From NCBI GenBank assembly GCA_000969725.1, contig JXSR01S035658.1: a stretch of DNA of 23,599 nucleotides. One strand, 5' to 3'. Positions 19,295 through 23,599 of this stretch are shown here, in pieces (position 1 is the stretch's first letter; each line of letters starts with the position of its first letter). Under the pieces are notes generated by a model, which made no database searches, was not told where the DNA came from, and saw only the letters and a list, made by a program, of their open reading frames with translations. The stretch is from Ophiothrix spiculata (lineage: Eukaryota; Echinodermata; Ophiuroidea; Amphilepidida; Ophiotrichidae). The translations under genes were made by a program, and so were the position numbers.

Positions 19295-19522
19295 GGCCTT
19301 GTGTCCATAGGCTGTTCCCTTGTGACATGTTCCAATGTTCCAGGTCACAAGGGAACAGTGACATTGAGCAATGACATGTGACATATTCCGTGGGTGCAAC
19401 CTACATGACCTATAATGAATATATGACCTTTAAGCCAAACAAACGTCTTTGTGGTATGGGACAAGAATGGAACAGGGAACAAGGTCACACATCACATGGG
19501 AACAGTTCATGGATAGTGGGCC
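19295..19522. mobile_element. PIF/Harbinger-like MITE with TTA duplication (228 bp)
   Basis: The left end GGCCTTGTGTCCATAGGCTG and the reverse complement of the right end GGCCCACTATCCATGAACTG pair at 18 of 25 positions through GTTCCC. TTA flanks both ends (19292-19294 and 19523-19525). A perfect 15-bp hairpin (CTGTTCCCTTGTGAC at 19312-19326 with 19344-19358) lies in the left half, and GGAACA/TGTTCC motifs recur throughout the interior. Confidence 0.8.
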
Positions 19523-19861
19523 TTATGAAAATCCATTATATGATTTGTGAGTAATATACCAAGAATCAAGGAAAGAATAAAGTTTGGGGAAACTTAAACG
19601 ATGATTAGATCTTGTCCTGGTCAGATAATATTGGTTGTGACAGTATCGGCCATTTAACACAGGAAGTTTACAAGGAAAGGAAATCATCGTTAGATCAGAT
19701 TTGAAGTACTAATTACTGGGTTAATTGACTGTCAAATCCAACTATGAAATGGCTTATTGCTGGACAATGACGAACTGGTCAAGTTTGATTGCGCATAGAT
19801 AACAAAAAATACTTTGCAAAGTGAGGAGGCTCAGTTAAATTGAATGAAAAAACTTATGGAA

Positions 19862-19928
19862 AGATGTAAGGCCCTGCTGCGCAATAATTGTGTACTGTAG
19901 GGATAAAACCTTTCAGGGCTTTACATCT
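19862..19928. repeat. Short inverted repeat, 15-bp arms
   Basis: AGATGTAAGGCCCTG (19862-19876) and CAGGGCTTTACATCT (19914-19928) pair at 14 of 15 positions with a 37-base spacer. Confidence 0.7.
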
Positions 19929-20495
19929 AAGGGTTGTCATCTTAGGAGAGGTATAGTCACAAAGTCATGGAGGGTTCCACTCACATGCTTTTATGATGCA
20001 ATTTGGAGTTTGGATGAAAATTTTCAAATCAGGCCTTAGTTATGCCAATACAAATGAAGCATTCCATCAATGGCTCTGGCCATTGCTTTTCTTACAACAC
20101 TAAAATTGTCAAAAACAGCTCATATTACATGAACTCCAAGAAAGTAATCTCCAAACCATTCTTTCAAATGTGCTTGCATTTTTGAGAAAAGTGCGAAAAT
20201 GTGTCTAATTATTATATTTAAACTTTCATACTAAAATTCCAAATGGGCCCGACAGTAATTACAACACAGAAGCCTATGGAGATTTTTTGAAACACTGAAA
20301 ATCTTGTAACTTGAAAACAAAATTGTTGGAATCAAGTGAAATTTTCAGTATACATTTGTTGTTACATCAGAATCATGAATTGCACCTGTAAGTTGGAATA
20401 TATTATGAATAAAAACGGCATAGCGTGTTTCCTTCTACCTCCGGCCACAAACTTATTGAACATCCCTCATACTTTGAGAAGGTTTTACCCAGAAC
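19929..20495. other. Intronic stretch without a recognised feature
   Basis: AT-rich sequence preceding the long foldback. No terminal repeats were found. Confidence 0.35.
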
Positions 20496-20764
20496 ATTAA
20501 ATCTTCATGTGAGTGCAAAAAAGTAGTATCTGCAATAGCTGCCATTTGTCACAAATTTGGATTAAACACTTTACAATTTTCAGTCTTGGATCAGTGGTTC
20601 TTGAAATGGTTCTTCAGTCATTTCAAGAACCACTGACATAAGACAGGGGAATTTTGAGGAATTTTTCACATTCTTGTGACAAGGCATAAAATATATATAA
20701 CTTAGGGCAGCCATTGCAGATACAACTTTCTTGCACTCACATGACAAAATCGTCAAGATTTAAT
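20496..20764. mobile_element. Long foldback element with a perfect 18-bp hairpin at its centre
   Basis: The two halves are imperfect reverse complements almost throughout. ATTAAATCTT (20496-20505) pairs with AAGATTTAAT (20755-20764). CATGTGAGTGCAAAAAAGTA with its continuation (20506-20543) pairs with 20706-20743. The perfect core TCAGTGGTTCTTGAAATG (20591-20608) pairs with 20619-20636 around a 10-base loop. Pairing is weaker in between. No clear target duplication. Confidence 0.82.
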
Positions 20765-21544
20765 TGAATGATCACCTGGTGGATCCGGCGACAGGAAACG
20801 TACGTCTCGGGAACATCTGTTAGGGAATACTAAATATAAATCTACAAATGGCATTATTACATGTAAGAAGGGAGTGGTTATTTCTATTGTACCTGTTCTT
20901 GAGGATATCTTGGATTTAGAGAATTGGGACAACAAAGACCATTTGATGTGCTTTATGCATAAAATATTTTGTACAATAAATAGTCTAAGGGCCGTTTTCC
21001 AGAACGATGTTTAACCCTGACGTAAGTCTAACTCATAAAGCTTCATAAGTAAGACCTACGTTTAGCTTAACGCAATTCCAGAAGTGTTGATAAATTTAGA
21101 CATCCGTTAAAATGCATTAAACAGTGGCTAAACCACCGTTAAATTAGACTTGCTCCGGGGTTAGTTTCATATCTAGTTTTAGAATATGTTTGTGTAGACT
21201 GACTGATATTTTCAACACTTTCTTCATCGTGGTTATCGAAATTTTTATTGAAATAGTAAAGAGGAAGCTGGTTCGCTTAGTATGACGAAGTTCATGTTTG
21301 ATATTATGAAGGGCGCTCTGAAATTAAGGTGGGGGAAGGGTAACTGAGGACAAGTCTTTCGAGTTGAGTTCAAACTCCTTACATCCACCATGTTAACATT
21401 AACAGAATTTGTAACTGTCCCTCTTCTTGAACTCTTTCCATTTCCACATCCAAGTTGTTTTATTTCTTTGGGCATATAACTTTGAACAACAAGAACATGA
21501 AATAAATTGATTTTGCGTATAATTTCATAGACCATGTTAAATAT
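20765..21544. other. Intronic stretch with a possible decayed MITE end
   Basis: GGGCCGTTTTCCAGAACGAT near 20990 resembles a left terminus, and repeated GTTTAACC/CGTTAAA phrases follow to about 21170, but no right terminus was found. The minus-strand frame at 21245-21550 is unrecognised. Confidence 0.35.
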
Positions 21545-21984
21545 TGTCACGAATGTATAGGTTTGATCAGTGTATAGACCTGACGGGGAATTCCTCTTTT
21601 GGGCTATGTGCTGCGAGCTCGCTTTGGGTGCAGGAGGTCCCGGGTTCGAGTCCCGGCTAGGTCGTATGAAAAATTTCAGAATTTATTAAGCGCTGGTATG
21701 CTTTGTGATTATTACAGTAGAGTAAGTGGGTGGGTTACATTCGGCCCGTTACAATTTGGTGGCAGCGGTGGTCCCAAAGGGTTTCTTAACGCTTAGGCGG
21801 ACCCCCATTGGATTGAGTGCAGAGATGGGAGTTGTTGATGTTGTGATTAAGACACGAGAACATGTCTAGTGTGAGGGAGGGAGTAATGTCACGAATGTAT
21901 AGGTCCGTTCAGTGTATAGACCTGACGGGGAAGTCCTCTTTTGGTCTATGTGCTGCGAGCTCGCTTTGGGTGCAGGAGGTCCCG
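21545..21984 (+). mobile_element. Miniature LTR retroelement fossil (TRIM-like), incomplete
   Basis: A 209-bp LTR (21545-21753) runs from TGTCACGAATG to CGGCCCGTTACA. A 15-base primer-binding site, TGGTGGCAGCGGTGG (21757-21771), follows and matches the complement of the tRNA-Leu(AAG/UAG) 3' end including CCA. About 115 bp further on, a purine tract GAGGGAGGGAGTAA (21873-21886) directly precedes a second, partial LTR copy (21887-21984). There is no coding sequence between the LTRs, as in terminal-repeat retrotransposons in miniature. The two LTR copies are about 95% identical over 98 bp, which suggests a moderately old insertion. The element is broken at its right end. Ty3/Gypsy affinity is a guess from the primer type. 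Confidence 0.82.
21618..21667 (+). repeat. tRNA-Pro(UGG)-like sequence inside the LTR
   Basis: CTCGCTTTGGGTGC followed by GGAGGTCCCGGGTTCGAGTC resembles the anticodon arm, variable loop and T arm of animal tRNA-Pro(UGG), with TGG at 21625-21627 in the anticodon position. The T arm pairs CCGGG/CCCGG, and GGTTCGAGTCC (21643-21653) is a perfect B box. The 3' acceptor strand CTAGGTC has a possible partner GACCTGA near 21578, but the 5' half is too long and does not fold as a tRNA. It is therefore tRNA-like and not a tRNA gene. Confidence 0.7.
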
Positions 21985-22332
21985 TTGTCCTTTTTGCGTC
22001 CAAATTGACCTCCTTTCTATTCTCCCTTTTCCCTATTTACTGCCCTTTATTTTTCCAATAGTTGCTCTAAATTTCCCATGAACGAAGTCTTTTTGGTGGA
22101 ACATTTTCTAGCTTTCCCCATCTGTTATGTCATTGTTATATGTGCACTATCTTTTAAGTGAGCGAATAATGTGATGGTCAGTGTATTGAGTATTGCTAAA
22201 TATTAATCAGATATTAGATATTTTGTATTTAAAAAACAAAGTTTCTTACAAAAACCAATAATTAACACTGGAAAATTACATCTATGGAAAAATTTTGCTT
22301 TATTATTGTAGTTTATTTTTTGTCTCTTTCAG
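21985..22332. other. End of the second intron
   Basis: Pyrimidine-rich at the start, AT-rich afterwards, and ending in the TTTTTGTCTCTTTCAG acceptor of the exon at 22333. No other feature. Confidence 0.45.
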
Positions 22333-22449
22333 GTTGATTTCGTGAGATCTCTGGAGAAGTTATACAATCATATCCCAGCGTCAGAGTTGACGGACACATT
22401 TGATGGCTTTTTCGTCTATGATCATGAAAACTGGTTACGATTTCGAATG
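22333..22449 (+). CDS. Exon encoding the C-terminal part of the SEC14-like domain
   Basis: Thirty-nine codons reading VDFVRSLEKLYNHIPASELT and then DTFDGFFVYDHENWLRFRM. The LT-x-x-FDG-x-x-x-Y-x-H-x-x-W signature is the hallmark end of the SEC14 module in trio/kalirin, DBS/MCF2L, puratrophin and SESTD1, which typically read SQLTPEFDG..YNHEEW. This is the most diagnostic of the three exons. The acceptor is TTTTTGTCTCTTTCAG and the donor is GTATGT. Both ends are phase 0 and the length is 117 bp. In relatives, spectrin-like repeats and then DH-PH domains follow; none of these is within the remaining 1.1 kb. FDGFFVYDHENW is closest to the Dbl-family form, so I favour a RhoGEF over SESTD1. Confidence 0.9.
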
Positions 22450-22681
22450 GTATGTTGACATAAAATTGGGTATTTCACGTTAAGTATTTTTGCGCATAAT
22501 CAATTTTTAATCATTTTGTGTACTTTTATTTCCAAGCACATGAAAATTTTAATGTGTACAGTACATTAACATTATTTTTGTGGTGGTGCATTTGTTTGTG
22601 TGCTAGACAAAATGAGTGCAAAAAGGAAGGGAAATATATCTGGCGCGAATTTTCCAGTTTAGCATTAAGAGTTACTCTATA

Positions 22682-22862
22682 CTCGGCCTCCACACAAATT
22701 TTTTGCTACCAAACATTTGGTCATATCGTCACCAAATAAATATGATTGATTTAAAGGTTTTGACCAGCAACAAACATTTGATGCTTGCTCAATGACTTTA
22801 CCTTGATTCATTTCCTTAGTTTGACAAATGTTTGGCAACGAAATTTTTTTGTTGAGGACGAG
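22682..22862. mobile_element. TA-flanked MITE, family member 2 (181 bp)
   Basis: The left end CTCGGCCTCCACACAAATTT and the reverse complement of the right end CTCGTCCTCAACAAAAAAAT pair, continuing through CCAAACATTTG on both arms. TA flanks it (22680-22681 and 22863-22864). The shared CGGCCT start and GCTACCAAACATTTGG block show it is related to 5933-6183, though clearly diverged. Confidence 0.8.
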
Positions 22863-22864
22863 TA

Positions 22865-23599
22865 TGCCTTACCGTCAGCCTTTTTGAGGTTTTGCAGATG
22901 TTACACACTCAACTGAACAGGTTTTGTATTTCCTAGGTTTTACCCAAATCGGATTTACCATTCACACATCTTGTACAAATGAAAGTTTTCCCTTTATCTA
23001 AAAAAGCGAATACTGGCACTTAATGCAGGCACCACACCAGGAAATAGCTTCCCATTGACTTTCTGTACAAAATTGCTTCTTAAAAACACCCGAGAACTCA
23101 ATAATAAAGCAACTGGTTCCTTCAATACTGCCTTTTCTCAGATGATTATGATCTCTTCTAACACAAAATGATGATAAAAGTACACCATGAAGGCAAAATT
23201 TTCGAGATATGGGATGCTGAAGTAACAACGCCCCCTCACACTGACAGCCAAATTGTGTATTACCAGATCAAGCGCAAATTAGGGAAAAGCCTTAAAATTT
23301 TACCAAAGTACTCTGGAGATCAAAAATGGCATCGGAGCAACTTTAAATAAACCTAACTTTATAATTAGAACCAAATATTGACCAAACATATTGCCCTTCC
23401 ATACTTTTGGAGGTCCTCATTTAGGAGAGGGCAGTCAATTTTGCCGATTTTAGAAATGCCGAATCGCAAGCGCCAGTTATATATTTAGTGTAGTGGACCC
23501 TTAATTGCTTTCATGTTGCAATATCTTGGCAAGGCCAGGCAAATGGCATGTTAAATGTGCCTGGCAAGGCAAGGCGCATATGACATGCCATGTGAGGCA
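22865..23599. other. Third intron (start at 22450), distal part; no exon recognised
   Basis: No further SEC14, spectrin or DH-like exon was found up to the window end. A GGCAAGGC-rich stretch near 23526-23575 contains the small hairpin GCCAGGCAAAT/ATGTGCCTGGC. Open frames here are short and unrecognised. Confidence 0.4.

Noticed and set aside
20990-21180. GGGCCGTTTTCCAGAACG-type MITE left terminus
   Set aside because: No right terminus or target duplication was found; too decayed to bound.
21599-21796. 65-codon open frame with GCRRSRVRVPARS
   Set aside because: That peptide is the familiar mistranslation of a tRNA T-arm region; here it reads through the LTR of the fossil element.

Overview
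The window is AT-rich animal nuclear DNA with one recognisable gene and a very dense set of short non-coding mobile elements. Three short exons on the + strand (6605-6704, 11529-11636, 22333-22449) carry GT/AG splice sites, keep one reading frame across two introns of about 4.8 and 10.7 kb, and together encode 108 codons of a SEC14-like (CRAL-TRIO) domain. This is the type found at the N-terminus of Dbl-family RhoGEFs (puratrophin-1/PLEKHG4, MCF2/DBS, trio/kalirin) and in SESTD1. The rest of the gene lies outside the window on both sides. Large introns, frequent TAGGCCTA-like motifs and a tRNA-Leu primer-binding site suggest a marine invertebrate deuterostome such as an echinoderm or hemichordate. 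That placement is inference only.

Layout. 1-6604 (upstream intron or 5' part of the gene) holds a 26-bp tandem array, a PIF/Harbinger-like MITE, a CCCGGGGG-terminus MITE, two copies of a CAGTGGCGGAT-terminus MITE (one cut by the window edge), a small TAA-flanked MITE, a tRNA-like segment and a TA-flanked MITE. The first intron (6705-11528) holds a TTAA-flanked element, a second CCCGGGGG MITE, two other MITEs with 8-bp target duplications and a one-ended terminus. The second intron (11637-22332) holds an inverted repeat, an RFX-type X-box near two CCAAT boxes, four more 8-bp-duplication MITEs (two of them a head-to-head CCCGGGGG pair), a run of perfect or near-perfect hairpins from 16.3 to 20.8 kb, a third PIF-like MITE, and a miniature LTR retroelement fossil. 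After the third exon there is one more TA-flanked MITE.

Most open reading frames in the window are chance frames through these repeats. The best candidates for something undescribed are three. First, a TRIM-like LTR element at 21545-21984 whose LTR carries a tRNA-Pro-like sequence with an intact RNA polymerase III B box. Second, the CCCGGGGG MITE family, with four copies each flanked by its own 8-bp target duplication. Third, the cluster of intronic foldbacks, three of which have perfect stems of 27 to 38 bp. The three exons are all in the same sense; the hairpins would therefore be transcribed as part of the pre-mRNA.
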